Shown piece after piece: positions 27,235 through 35,797 of a DNA stretch of 64,000 nucleotides. Source of the DNA: Pseudomonadota bacterium. Lineage in GTDB: Bacteria; Pseudomonadota; Alphaproteobacteria; Dongiales; Dongiaceae. The DNA is taken from assembly GCA_021792365.1 (NCBI GenBank), contig JAJYUT010000002.1, positions 388,313 through 452,312 on the forward strand, in the 5' to 3' direction. Under the pieces are notes generated by a model. The model was not told the DNA's origin. It made no database searches and worked only from the letters and a program-made list of their open reading frames with translations. Both the position numbers and the translations under genes were made by a program. Numbering within the stretch: position 1 is the stretch's first letter; every line of letters starts with the position of its first letter.

Positions 27235-29796
27235 ATGGCTGAGTTTCCGGAGAAGGCGAAGGTCGTCGTCATCGGGCTGGGCGGCATCGTGGGCGCGTCG
27301 GTCGCCCATCACCTGATCGCGCGCGGATGGGACGATATCGTCGGCATCGACAAGTCGGGAATCCCGACCGATATCGGGTCAACCGCGCACGCCTCCGACT
27401 TCTGCTACACGACCAGCCACGATTTCCTGTCCTGCTGGACGACCCTCTATTCCATCGATTTCTACGAGAAGCTGGGCCACTACGAGCGCATCGGCGGCCT
27501 TGAGGTCGCCCGCGTCGGCGACGACGCGCGCATGGACGAGATCAAGCGCAAGGTGGCTTCGGCCAAGGCCTTCGGCACGCGTGCGCGCCTGATCGGCCCC
27601 GCCGAGATCAAGAAGAAGTTTCCCCTGATCGAGGAAGAGGTGGTGCAAGGTGGCCTGTGGGACCCCGACGCCGGCCTCGTCATCCCGCGCTCCCAGACCG
27701 TCGCGGGCAAGCTGGTCGAGCAGGCGGAGCGTTCGGGCAAGCTCAAGGTCTTCGCGAACACCCCGGCCAAGTCGCTGGTCATCGAGAATGGCCGCATCAA
27801 GGGCGTGGTGACCGAGCGCGGCACCATCAAGGCGGACTACGTCGTGGTCTGCGCGGGACTGTGGGGCCGGTTGATCGCCGAGATGGCGGGCGAGGATCTG
27901 CCGGTCATGCCGGTCGACCATCCCCTCACCTTCTTCGGGCCGTATACCGAGTTCGCCGGCACCGGCAAGGAGATCGGCTGGCCGCTGCTGCGCGACCAGG
28001 GCAACTCCGCCTATATGCGCGACACCGGCGATCCGACCACCTCCGAAGGCGGCATGATCGAATGGGGCTACTACGAGGAGAAGAACCCGCGTCTCTGCCA
28101 TCCGCGCGACATCATCGAGAAGCACGAGGCGCGGCTCTCGCCCTCTCAGCGCGATCTGGACATGGAGCAGATCCTCGAGCCGCTCGAGCGCGCCATCGAG
28201 CTGACGCCGATCCTGGGTGAGCTCGGATACGAGGAGAAGCGCTCCTTCAACGGCCTGCTGCAGGTGACCGCCGACGGCGGCCCTTCGATTGGCGAAAGCC
28301 AGAAGGTTCGCGGGCTGTGGTACTCCGTCGCCATCTGGGTCAAGGACGCACCCGGCATGGCCAAGCTCGTGGCCGACTGGATGACGGACGGACGCACGCC
28401 GATTGACCATGCCAAGATAGACTACGCCCGCTTCTATCCGCACCAGATGGAACCGAAGTTCATCGAGGGCCGCTGCACCGAGGCGGCGCAGAAGGTCTAT
28501 AATCCCGCCGTCCATCCGCGCGAGCCTTACGCCACTGGCCGCAACGTGCGCCGCTCGCCGTTCCATGAGCGCGAGAAGGCGCTCGGCGGCTACTTCATGG
28601 AGCTCGGCGGCTGGGAGCGCGCCCATGGCTATGCCGCCAACGAGCACCTGCTGAAGAAATACGGCAACCGCGTGCCGGTGCGCGAGAACGAGTGGGACAG
28701 CCGCCATTTCTGGCGCGTCTCCAATGCGGAGCATCTCGCCATGAGCGAGGATTGCGGCATCGTGAACCTGTCTCACTTCTACATGTTCGATGTCGAAGGG
28801 CCGGATCACGTCGCGCTGATGGAGTGGCTGTGCGCCGCCAAGATCGGCGGCGACAACAACATCGGCAAAGGCATCTACACGCATTTCCTCGACGATGAAG
28901 GCATGGTGCGCGCGGACCTGACCGTCATCCGCATGGCCGACCGCTGCCGCGTGATCGACGGCGCCGATGCCGGGCCGCGCGACTTCCACTACGTGCGCAG
29001 GATGGCGCAGGACAAAGGCTTCGATGTAACGGTGACCGACGTGACGGAGAAATACGTCACGATCGGCATCTGGGGCCCGAACGCGCGCGTGACGCTCCAG
29101 AAGGTCGTCGAGGACCCCAACGGCCTCACGCACGAGAACTTCCCCTTCGCCGCGATCAAGCCGATCAGGATCGCCGGCAGGAACGTGATCGCCTTCCGCA
29201 TCTCCTATGTCGGCGAGCAGGGCTGGGAGCTGCACATGCGCTACGAGGACGGCCTGGCCGTCTGGGACGCGCTGCGCTCGACCGGCGTGATGGCGTTCGG
29301 TGTCGAGACCTACGCCAACAGCCGCCGCATGGAGAAGAGCCTGCGCCTGCAGAACGCGGACCTCTTGACCGAGTACAACCTGCTCGAGGCCGATTTGCAG
29401 CGCCCGAAGGTCAAGGAAGCCGATTTCCGCGGCAAGGCCAAGCACCTGGAGCATCGCGCCCGCAAGCACCAGCCGGCCATGCTGTGCACGCTGGTCATGA
29501 CCAGTAACATCGATTCCAAGGGCGTCGCGCGCTACCCGGTCGGCACCATGCCGGTGATGGATCCGCAAACCGGCGAGGCCTTGGTCGATGAGCTTGGCCG
29601 CCGCTCCTTCACCACCTCGGTCGCCTATGGCCCAACCATCGGCAAGAACATCGCCCTCACCTACCTGCCCTGGTCGTACTGCCAGGAAGGCCGCAAGCTG
29701 ATCGTGGAGTATTTCGGCGAGACCTATCCGGTCGAGGTTGCCGGCATCGGCTACAAGCCGCTCTACGACCCGGAGAACCTGAAGCCGCGAACGTGA
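27235..29796 (+). CDS. FAD-dependent dimethylglycine/sarcosine dehydrogenase-like protein with GcvT domain
   Basis: An 853-residue two-part enzyme. The N-terminal half is a DAO-type flavoprotein with GLGGIVGASVAHHL (14-27) and a GSTAHAS segment (H52 sits where related enzymes attach FAD covalently). The C-terminal half is a GcvT/aminomethyltransferase-like tetrahydrofolate domain (about 440-840), containing YVGEQGWELHM and a C-terminal barrel with GVARYPVGTMPV. Such proteins oxidatively demethylate dimethylglycine, sarcosine or similar amines and pass the one-carbon unit to tetrahydrofolate. Its opposition to an MttB homologue suggests successive demethylations of a betaine. Start ATG at 27235. 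Confidence 0.88.
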   Translation: MAEFPEKAKVVVIGLGGIVGASVAHHLIARGWDDIVGIDKSGIPTDIGSTAHASDFCYTTSHDFLSCWTTLYSIDFYEKLGHYERIGGLEVARVGDDARMDEIKRKVASAKAFGTRARLIGPAEIKKKFPLIEEEVVQGGLWDPDAGLVIPRSQTVAGKLVEQAERSGKLKVFANTPAKSLVIENGRIKGVVTERGTIKADYVVVCAGLWGRLIAEMAGEDLPVMPVDHPLTFFGPYTEFAGTGKEIGWPLLRDQGNSAYMRDTGDPTTSEGGMIEWGYYEEKNPRLCHPRDIIEKHEARLSPSQRDLDMEQILEPLERAIELTPILGELGYEEKRSFNGLLQVTADGGPSIGESQKVRGLWYSVAIWVKDAPGMAKLVADWMTDGRTPIDHAKIDYARFYPHQMEPKFIEGRCTEAAQKVYNPAVHPREPYATGRNVRRSPFHEREKALGGYFMELGGWERAHGYAANEHLLKKYGNRVPVRENEWDSRHFWRVSNAEHLAMSEDCGIVNLSHFYMFDVEGPDHVALMEWLCAAKIGGDNNIGKGIYTHFLDDEGMVRADLTVIRMADRCRVIDGADAGPRDFHYVRRMAQDKGFDVTVTDVTEKYVTIGIWGPNARVTLQKVVEDPNGLTHENFPFAAIKPIRIAGRNVIAFRISYVGEQGWELHMRYEDGLAVWDALRSTGVMAFGVETYANSRRMEKSLRLQNADLLTEYNLLEADLQRPKVKEADFRGKAKHLEHRARKHQPAMLCTLVMTSNIDSKGVARYPVGTMPVMDPQTGEALVDELGRRSFTTSVAYGPTIGKNIALTYLPWSYCQEGRKLIVEYFGETYPVEVAGIGYKPLYDPENLKPRT

Positions 29797-29971
29797 CGTT
29801 CGCCACACTGCGTGAAATCGGCACTACTTAGAGCCGTTCCAACGCGGACGTGACATTGCGTCCCGTGTCCTCCACGCACGCCGGGGGCCTTGTCACCGAC
29901 TTGTCTCTCCCAATTGCGACTGTCCCCTAGGAAAGTCGTGCTTTCGGGCCCCGGTCGGCCGGCAATCGAAA

Positions 29972-29988
29972 GGCGTGGCGATCACGCC
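29972..29988. other. Leader hairpin before PP-loop gene 1
   Basis: GGCGTG and CACGCC (perfect six-base stem, five-base loop) end two bases before the GGAGG ribosome site of the gene at 30003. It could modulate translation. The rest of the 29797-30002 gap holds nothing I can support. Confidence 0.35.
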
Positions 29989-30002
29989 CTGGAGGGCCAC
30001 AG

Positions 30003-31319
30003 ATGGGAGCTGGTACTCCGCCACTCAACGATGCCTTGCGCATTTCCGTGCGCGAACAGCGAAACACCGATTCAGTCCTCCGCATCGCCTCGTTCACGCT
30101 CGCCGCGGGACCGGTGAGTGTATTCTACAAGATCACGGGAGAAGTCCTGCCGCCGCCGCTGGAAGTTCTCGACTTCGCACTGGTGGCCGCGATCCATGTC
30201 GCGATGCGCGAAGGCCGCCCGGTGCACGTCGAAGGGCCGGTGACGGGCGCCCTCCTCCGCAGCCTTGAGGAATACCAGGAAATCTGGGCGCTGTGGCGAC
30301 GGACGTACCGGCGCGTCCAGATCAGTGCCGATCAGGTTGTGTCGTCAACGGTTATCGACGACCGGCACGGGGTGTTCGCGATCTCCGGCGGCGTCGATGG
30401 CGCCTTCGCATTGCTGAAGCATCATTCCGGTCTTGCAGGCCCGCGCAATGTGCGCCCCGCCTGTGCCATGTTCGTGCATGGATTTGACATTCCGCTTCAT
30501 GAGCAGGCCGCCTTCGGCCGGGCCCGCGACGGCATCGTCGAAATGGTTGCCCCGCTCGGCGTGCCTGTGACGATCGTGGAGACCAACTGGCGCGAAGCGC
30601 TCGGCCGGGACTGGGCCATGGATTGTCAGGTGGCACTCACCGCCTGTCTTCACCAGTTCCGGGGTGCCGCCAATGTAGGCGTCTGCGGCGCGGCCGACGA
30701 TTATGCTCATATCACCGTTCCGCTGGGCTCCAATCCGGTCACCAATCACCTGCTGTCCGGCGGCGGCTTTGACATCATGACCGAAGGCGGAGCACTCACT
30801 CGGACCGACCGCGTGCGCGCCCTCTGCGATCACCCGCAGATCGCGGCGAAGCTGCGCGTCTGCTGGGAAGGTCCAAAGACCGGCAGGAATTGCGGGCGCT
30901 GCGAGAAATGCATCAGGACCAAGCTCAACTTCATGGCGGTCGGGAGCGCGCCGCTCTGTTTCGATGGCCCACCCACCTTTCTCGACATTCTGCGTATTAA
31001 GCTGCATGAGCCGAGCCAGGTGCAGTTCCTGCGGGAGATTGTGGCCGCCGCCAAGGCAAATGATGTCCGCGGTGCATGGCTGGTCGCCTTGCGACTGGCG
31101 ATGGTGAAGAACAAGCTGGTGCTGCGATCCATGGCCCTGGAACGCCGCATCAGGAAGGTGCGTTACGTCCCGCGCACCATGCCGAGAACGGCCGATCCGC
31201 GGGACGCCACGCCGCACGGAGGCGTTTCGCCAACCTCTGCTGCCGCCAAAACGCGGATAGCTGAGCGCGGCGGCCTCAATCGCCGGGTGACGGCCGCCCG
31301 GCGGGTCACCGATTTGTAA
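30003..31319 (+). CDS. PP-loop ATPase-like protein with QueC-like zinc site, copy 1
   Basis: A 438-residue protein that I cannot name. Residues 128-134 read SGGVDGA, close to the PP-loop SGGxDS of N-type ATP pyrophosphatases but with Gly for the last Ser. Further on are C287, C297, C300 and C303 (CWEGPK..., then CGRCEKC), the same C-x(8-9)-C-x2-C-x2-C layout as the QueC zinc site. GSNPVTNHLLS (242-252) may line the active site. The N-terminal about 120 residues have no recognised fold and the last about 80 are basic and low in complexity. A GGAGG site precedes the ATG. A paralogue follows after 143 bases. I infer an adenylating amide or nitrile-forming type of chemistry; substrate unknown. 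Confidence 0.6.
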   Translation: MGAGTPPLNDALRISVREQRNTDSVLRIASFTLAAGPVSVFYKITGEVLPPPLEVLDFALVAAIHVAMREGRPVHVEGPVTGALLRSLEEYQEIWALWRRTYRRVQISADQVVSSTVIDDRHGVFAISGGVDGAFALLKHHSGLAGPRNVRPACAMFVHGFDIPLHEQAAFGRARDGIVEMVAPLGVPVTIVETNWREALGRDWAMDCQVALTACLHQFRGAANVGVCGAADDYAHITVPLGSNPVTNHLLSGGGFDIMTEGGALTRTDRVRALCDHPQIAAKLRVCWEGPKTGRNCGRCEKCIRTKLNFMAVGSAPLCFDGPPTFLDILRIKLHEPSQVQFLREIVAAAKANDVRGAWLVALRLAMVKNKLVLRSMALERRIRKVRYVPRTMPRTADPRDATPHGGVSPTSAAAKTRIAERGGLNRRVTAARRVTDL

Positions 31320-31372
31320 CGCTTCGGCCAAGCAACACGCTGCTATTTCAAACACTCCCGTTCGCACCGGCT

Positions 31373-31414
31373 TGACACGTCATGTCATTTCCGGCGCACG
31401 GAGTCCGGTGCGCC
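31373..31414. promoter_or_regulatory. Two dyads in the gap between the PP-loop paralogues
   Basis: TGACA-CGTCA-TGTCA (31373-31387) is a perfect five-base inverted repeat that overlaps a TTGACA -35-like element. It is followed by GGCGCAC-N8-GTGCGCC (31393-31414), a perfect seven-base hairpin. The first looks like an operator or promoter for copy 2, the second like a terminator without T-run or a leader hairpin. Together they suggest copy 2 can be transcribed separately. Confidence 0.45.
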
Positions 31415-31462
31415 ATTCACACCAGATCTGCGGCGCTACCTGTGGGATAGGATCGGGGGACG

Positions 31463-32671
31463 ATGACCGAGACCTTGCGCATTTCCGTCCACGAAGAACG
31501 GAACGCCCATTCGGTCGTGCGGACGGCGCTCTATCATTCGCCGGCCGGCTTGCGCCGCGTCTTCCATCAGCTCTCCGGCGACATCCTCCCGCCCCCCCTG
31601 GAAGTCTATGACTTTGCCGTCGTGGCGGTGGCATTCGCCGCCATGCGCGAAGGGCGACCGATCCATGTCGAAGGCCCGGTGACCGCGGAACTGCTGCGCA
31701 ACCTGGAGGAGTTCCAGGAGGCCTGGGCGATGTGGCGGTCGGCCTACCGGCGCGTCCAGATCACCGCCGATCAAGTCCTCCCGCCTCAGCAGATGTCGGC
31801 CCGGTGCGGCGTATTCGCCCTCTCCGGTGGGGTCGACGGCACCTTCGCCCTGTTGCGGCACCATAGCGGCCGGGCCGGCCTGCGCACCGCGCCGCCGGTA
31901 TGCGCCATGCTCGTGCAGGGGTTCGACATACCGCTGGACAATCAAGCGGCGTTCGAGCGTGCGCATGGCAGCATTTCCGACGTGATGCGCGCACTTGGGG
32001 TTCCGCTGGTCACGGTTCGCACCAACTGGCGGGAACAGCTTTGCAAGGACTGGCTCATGGAGTATCACGCCGCGCTGACTGCCTGCCTTTTCCAGTTTCG
32101 CGGACTTGCGAATGTCGGCGTGTGCGGCGCGGGCGAGGATTACTCGCAACTCGTCGTTCCCTGGGGATCGAACCCGGTCACCAATCACCTGCTGTCCGGC
32201 GGCGGATTCCAGGTGCATACGGAAGGCGCTGGATTCACCCGAACGGAGCGCGTCCGCCTGATCTGCGACTATCCCGAAATCGCCGCGAAGCTTCGCGTCT
32301 GCTGGGAAGGTCCGAAGACCGGCGGCAATTGCGGCCGGTGCGAGAAGTGCATCCGGACCAAGCTGAATTTCTTGGCCAACCGGCAGGAGCCGCTCTGTTT
32401 CGACGGCAGGCCGACCCGCGCCCAGATCCTCGGCCTGACCGCGCGCAACCAGGTCCAGCTCGCCTTCCTGAGCGAGATATTGGCGTCCGCCAGGAAGAAC
32501 GGCGCAAGCGGGCCATGGCTGGAGAGCCTTCGGCTGGCCATCGCGAAAAACCGCGTCATGCTGCCGGCCCGCAAGCTGGGGTGCCGGATCGCAAGCAGAA
32601 TCCGGCCGCTGCTCGGCAGCCAGGCCGTCGCGCGCAGATCGCGGCCCGTCCTCCAGCCTGGACAGAAATAG
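31463..32671 (+). CDS. PP-loop ATPase-like protein with QueC-like zinc site, copy 2
   Basis: A 402-residue paralogue of the preceding gene, similar over nearly the whole length. It repeats the altered PP-loop SGGVDGT (121-127), PWGSNPVTNHLLSGGGF and the four-cysteine cluster C280, C290, C293, C296. The shared N-terminal motif LPPPLEV (near 42) and NWRE (near 188) are also kept, so these are family-wide features. The C-terminal tail differs from copy 1. Its stop codon directly abuts the stop of the convergent flippase gene. The function is unknown; keeping both copies with intact motifs suggests two related substrates or a heteromer. Confidence 0.6.
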   Translation: MTETLRISVHEERNAHSVVRTALYHSPAGLRRVFHQLSGDILPPPLEVYDFAVVAVAFAAMREGRPIHVEGPVTAELLRNLEEFQEAWAMWRSAYRRVQITADQVLPPQQMSARCGVFALSGGVDGTFALLRHHSGRAGLRTAPPVCAMLVQGFDIPLDNQAAFERAHGSISDVMRALGVPLVTVRTNWREQLCKDWLMEYHAALTACLFQFRGLANVGVCGAGEDYSQLVVPWGSNPVTNHLLSGGGFQVHTEGAGFTRTERVRLICDYPEIAAKLRVCWEGPKTGGNCGRCEKCIRTKLNFLANRQEPLCFDGRPTRAQILGLTARNQVQLAFLSEILASARKNGASGPWLESLRLAIAKNRVMLPARKLGCRIASRIRPLLGSQAVARRSRPVLQPGQK

Positions 32672-34237
32672 CTAGCGCTTCAGCGCCCGCGCGCGAAACG
32701 CCTTCACATGGCTGCGGGCAATCGCCCGCGCCTCGCCGGAGATCGCGTAGATCAGCACGCCATACGTCACCATGCCGGTCGCCACGCAGATCGCAATCGG
32801 CATCAGGCCGTTCGAGAAGCGCGGCTGCAATGCATCCATGAGGGCCCACACGACGGCGCCCATGACCAGCGAAGCCAGCAGCGGCTTGGCGATCGCGCCG
32901 AGCGCGTCCTGCGGCCGCAGCCCGGAGGCGCTGCGCAGCATCCATAGCTGGAACGGCAAGGCCAGGTAGGCGCGCACGACGTTGGCGCAGGCCACGGCGA
33001 TCAGGCCGAAGGGCGCCGCGGCGAGCGCAAAAGCCACGGTGGAGACCAGTTGACCGAGGGCGAAGGTGCGCAGCGTCCCGGCCCGGCCCAGCGCCATCAG
33101 CATCGGCGAGGTGAAGCTGGACAGCGCGTAGGGCACCACCATAAGGCACATGATCTGCACCAGCGCGCCCGATGTCTCCCACTTCTCGCCGAAGATCGTG
33201 GGGATCGCCTCCGGCGCCAGCACGCCGAGCCCGACTAGCGCCGGACAGCTCAGCATCGCGCTCTTCGAAACCATCCAGCGATACGCCTTGATCAATTCCG
33301 TGCTGTCGCTCTGCAGGCGGGACAGCGTCTGCAAGGCGACGAAGTTGAACGGATTGACGGTGCCGGCGAGGACGAGCTCGGTGGTGCGCCGCGCCGTTCG
33401 ATTGAGGCCGACCGCGGCGGCGCCGATGATGGAGCCCAGGATGAGGTCCATGGCCCGGCGCGGCAGCAGGCTCAGCACCTGGTGCAGGGCGATGTTGAAC
33501 CCGAACGCCCAGATCGCGCGCAACTGCGGCACGGAGAAGTTGCGGCCGGGAAGCCAGGGATAGGCGTGCCACGACATGATGGTGTTGGCCGCCTCCGTGG
33601 CGAGGCGCTGCACCACCAGCGCCCAGATGCCCCATCCCGCGAGCGCCGCGGCGATGCCCGCCGCGCCGCCGATCGTACCGCTCACCACCGATCGCAAGGC
33701 CAGGGACTTGTGGCCGAACTCGCGCAGGCGCAGCGACAGATGCGTCGCGCCGAGCGCAGCGAGCGGCAGCACGAAGCCCAGCCCCTGCACCGGCCCGGTG
33801 GCACGGGAAAGCTCCAGCATCGCCATCACGGGCGGCGCCAGCAGCAGGACCGCAAAGGCCAGGACCAGCGACGAGACCAGGTTGGTCCAGAACACCGTGT
33901 CGGCCAGCGCCGGCGTCAACTTCTTGGCGCGCGGAATGTTCTGCACCATGCCGCCGATGGCGATGGCCCGGCCGATCTCCGCGACTGCCTGTGCGATTGC
34001 ATAGATGCCAAAGTCCGCAGGCGAGAGCAGCCGCGCGAGAACAACGAAAACGACGAAAGCGAACACCTGGTCGGACAGGATGCGCAGTATCGTCCACAGG
34101 ATCGACCAGCGCGTCTTCCTTCTCAGTGTGTCGTTGTAGGATGCGGGCTTGTCGTCGTCTGGATCGGTGGGCTTCCTCAACTCGGAGCGCCTGGTGTTCT
34201 TTTGCGGCGCCGGTGGCTTGCCCGAAAGGATCGTCAT
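32672..34237 (-). CDS. Wzx-like polysaccharide flippase (MOP/MVF superfamily)
   Basis: A 521-residue membrane protein with about 12-14 hydrophobic segments after a charged N-terminal tail of about 40 residues. The first helix and loop (FAFVVFVVLARLLSPADFGIYAIAQAV) match the polysaccharide biosynthesis/O-antigen exporter family, which flips lipid-linked oligosaccharides across the inner membrane. No glycosyltransferases, polymerase or chain-length regulator lie nearby apart from the ELM1-family gene, so it is not a full capsule locus. It is convergent with the PP-loop pair and divergent from the ELM1-type gene. Confidence 0.85.
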   Translation of the reverse strand: MTILSGKPPAPQKNTRRSELRKPTDPDDDKPASYNDTLRRKTRWSILWTILRILSDQVFAFVVFVVLARLLSPADFGIYAIAQAVAEIGRAIAIGGMVQNIPRAKKLTPALADTVFWTNLVSSLVLAFAVLLLAPPVMAMLELSRATGPVQGLGFVLPLAALGATHLSLRLREFGHKSLALRSVVSGTIGGAAGIAAALAGWGIWALVVQRLATEAANTIMSWHAYPWLPGRNFSVPQLRAIWAFGFNIALHQVLSLLPRRAMDLILGSIIGAAAVGLNRTARRTTELVLAGTVNPFNFVALQTLSRLQSDSTELIKAYRWMVSKSAMLSCPALVGLGVLAPEAIPTIFGEKWETSGALVQIMCLMVVPYALSSFTSPMLMALGRAGTLRTFALGQLVSTVAFALAAAPFGLIAVACANVVRAYLALPFQLWMLRSASGLRPQDALGAIAKPLLASLVMGAVVWALMDALQPRFSNGLMPIAICVATGMVTYGVLIYAISGEARAIARSHVKAFRARALKR

Positions 34238-34554
34238 GCACGGACCTTGTAGTGTTCACGCGCGCCGCTCCCGTCCTGGCCGCGGCGCGGGACCCTGTTA
34301 CCAGATCGCCTACCAACCGGAAAGTCGTCGCGCCGCAGGAACGGTCCGTCCTCTCACAGGTCACCGCGCCGTGCGCCGATGTCACAAGGATGAAACAGGA
34401 AGGCCAAAGTCCTCGCCGGAGATGCACGGTGAAACCACTTTCACAAAGGGGATGAAATCCTGCGCCCCTTGTCATTGCGATTCGGCATCCACACTTAAAT
34501 GCGATGCGCGCAGATGTGCGCTGACTGTTCAGGCTGAGCGATTAAGGTTCCGAC
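34238..34554. promoter_or_regulatory. Divergent region between the flippase and ELM1-family genes, with two dyads
   Basis: This 317-base region contains GTGAAA-CCAC-TTTCAC (34429-34444, perfect) and, immediately after, AAGGGG-N13-CCCCTT (34446-34470, perfect). The first resembles a repressor operator; the second is a potential hairpin in the leader. The part from about 34480 to 34554 is visibly AT-richer and probably holds the promoter of the ELM1-family gene. No gene seen. Confidence 0.45.
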
Positions 34555-35721
34555 TTGCATTCGACATTTCAGCCTACGATTTGGGCTCTTCTGACGCAGG
34601 CCCCGGGCGACAACGATCAGTGCCTGGCACTGCTGGAGGCGGTCGACCGCCCAACCGAGATCAAGCGGCTGGACTGGTCCGTGACTGATGCGGAGGAAGA
34701 GCGCGCGATCACGAAGGAATTGTTGTCGGACAGTCCCGAAGCGCGACAATGGCGCGCGATGCTCGGCTTGTGCCCGCCATGGCCGCGCCTTGTGATCTGC
34801 TGCGGGCGGCGTTCGGACCGTGTGGCGTTCTGGATCAAGGAGCAATCGGGCGGCTACACCAGGATTGTATCGATCGGTCGCCCGCGCAAGGCGGTTGCGG
34901 CCTATGACCTGGTGATCGCCCTGCCTCAGTTCTCCGTGCCCGATCGCGCAAACGTCGTAAAGCTGCCTCTGCCGATGATGCGGCAGCGGTCTTCGGCGGG
35001 CGACGCCCACGCGCACCGCGCGAGCGTTCCGGTGCCGAAGCCGTGGTTCACGATTCTGCTAGGCGGCGAGGTCAAGCAGTTCGCGACGTCGCGCCGCGTG
35101 CTGATCGAGGCCGCGCGGCTGGCCCAGATGGCGGCGCACCATCACGACGGCTCGGTCGTCATCTCCACCTCCCGCCGCACGTCGCCGGCCCTGCTGGCGG
35201 CGGTGGAAGGGGTACTGGAGCGCCCCTACGTCTATCGCTGGTCCGGCGGGACGGCGGAGAATCCCTACGAGCGGTTGCTGCGGGAATCCGCGGCCCTGTT
35301 CGTGACGGCGGACAGTGCGTCGATGATCCTCGATTGCTGCGCGTCGGGCACGCCGACCTATGTGATCGAATATCCCGAGCGATTCGAACTACGCGCCCGC
35401 TTGCGCCGCGGGATGTTCCGGCGCGTGCGCGGGGTGATCGCCCGGTTCCGTCACTGGGGCTTCCAGCAAACCGGCGATCAACTGGAGCAGGCCCAGGAAT
35501 GGCTGCACGCGCGGCACGTCCTGCGCTACCCGCGGGACCTGCGGCAGTTCCACGCCTCGATCTACGACATGGGGCTGGCCCGCCCCGTCTCGGCATACGA
35601 TCCCGCGATCCTGCCCCGGCCGCGCCGTCCGGCGAACGATCTCGTCAAGGCCTCGGGCATTCAGGCGGTGGCCGCACGATGCCGGGCGCTGCTGCGACCT
35701 CCAGCCATCGCCGCGGAATAG
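34555..35721 (+). CDS. ELM1/DUF1022 (mitochondrial fission ELM1-like) family protein
   Basis: A 388-residue protein of the ELM1 family, predicted to have a GT-B glycosyltransferase-like fold. It begins with the family signature IWALLTQAPGDNDQCLAL. The central part has LVICCGRRSDRVAFWIK and LLGGEVKQFATS, and the acidic/Ser segment VTADSASMILDCCASGTPTYVIEYP matches the nucleotide-sugar site of GT-B enzymes. The start is a TTG at 34555, preceded by AAGG at a suitable distance; an in-frame stop at 34543 excludes a longer protein. Bacterial members often sit in lipopolysaccharide or envelope loci. A hairpin with a T-run follows its stop. Confidence 0.72.
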   Translation: MHSTFQPTIWALLTQAPGDNDQCLALLEAVDRPTEIKRLDWSVTDAEEERAITKELLSDSPEARQWRAMLGLCPPWPRLVICCGRRSDRVAFWIKEQSGGYTRIVSIGRPRKAVAAYDLVIALPQFSVPDRANVVKLPLPMMRQRSSAGDAHAHRASVPVPKPWFTILLGGEVKQFATSRRVLIEAARLAQMAAHHHDGSVVISTSRRTSPALLAAVEGVLERPYVYRWSGGTAENPYERLLRESAALFVTADSASMILDCCASGTPTYVIEYPERFELRARLRRGMFRRVRGVIARFRHWGFQQTGDQLEQAQEWLHARHVLRYPRDLRQFHASIYDMGLARPVSAYDPAILPRPRRPANDLVKASGIQAVAARCRALLRPPAIAAE

Positions 35722-35735
35722 CGGTCGTCCGAATG

Positions 35736-35762
35736 CGCCCGCCGCTGCGGGCGATGCCTTTT
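35736..35762 (+). terminator. Intrinsic terminator after the ELM1-family gene
   Basis: CGCCCGC (35736-35742), a four-base loop and GCGGGCG (35747-35753) form a perfect seven-base stem followed within five bases by TTTT on the plus strand. It lies 15 bases past the stop codon. Confidence 0.65.
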
Positions 35763-35797
35763 GACGAGGCATGGCCGACCGATTGCAGTCCTGCGTA

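Noticed and set aside
27379..29808. An 809-codon frame antisense to the DMGDH-like gene
   Set aside because: Shadow of a well-supported enzyme; composition rich in Arg, His and Asp as expected for the reverse frame.
30003..32671. Queuosine biosynthesis gene queC
   Set aside because: The zinc-site spacing is similar, but the proteins are nearly twice the usual QueC length, have an altered PP-loop and are duplicated beside a flippase. No other queuosine gene is nearby.
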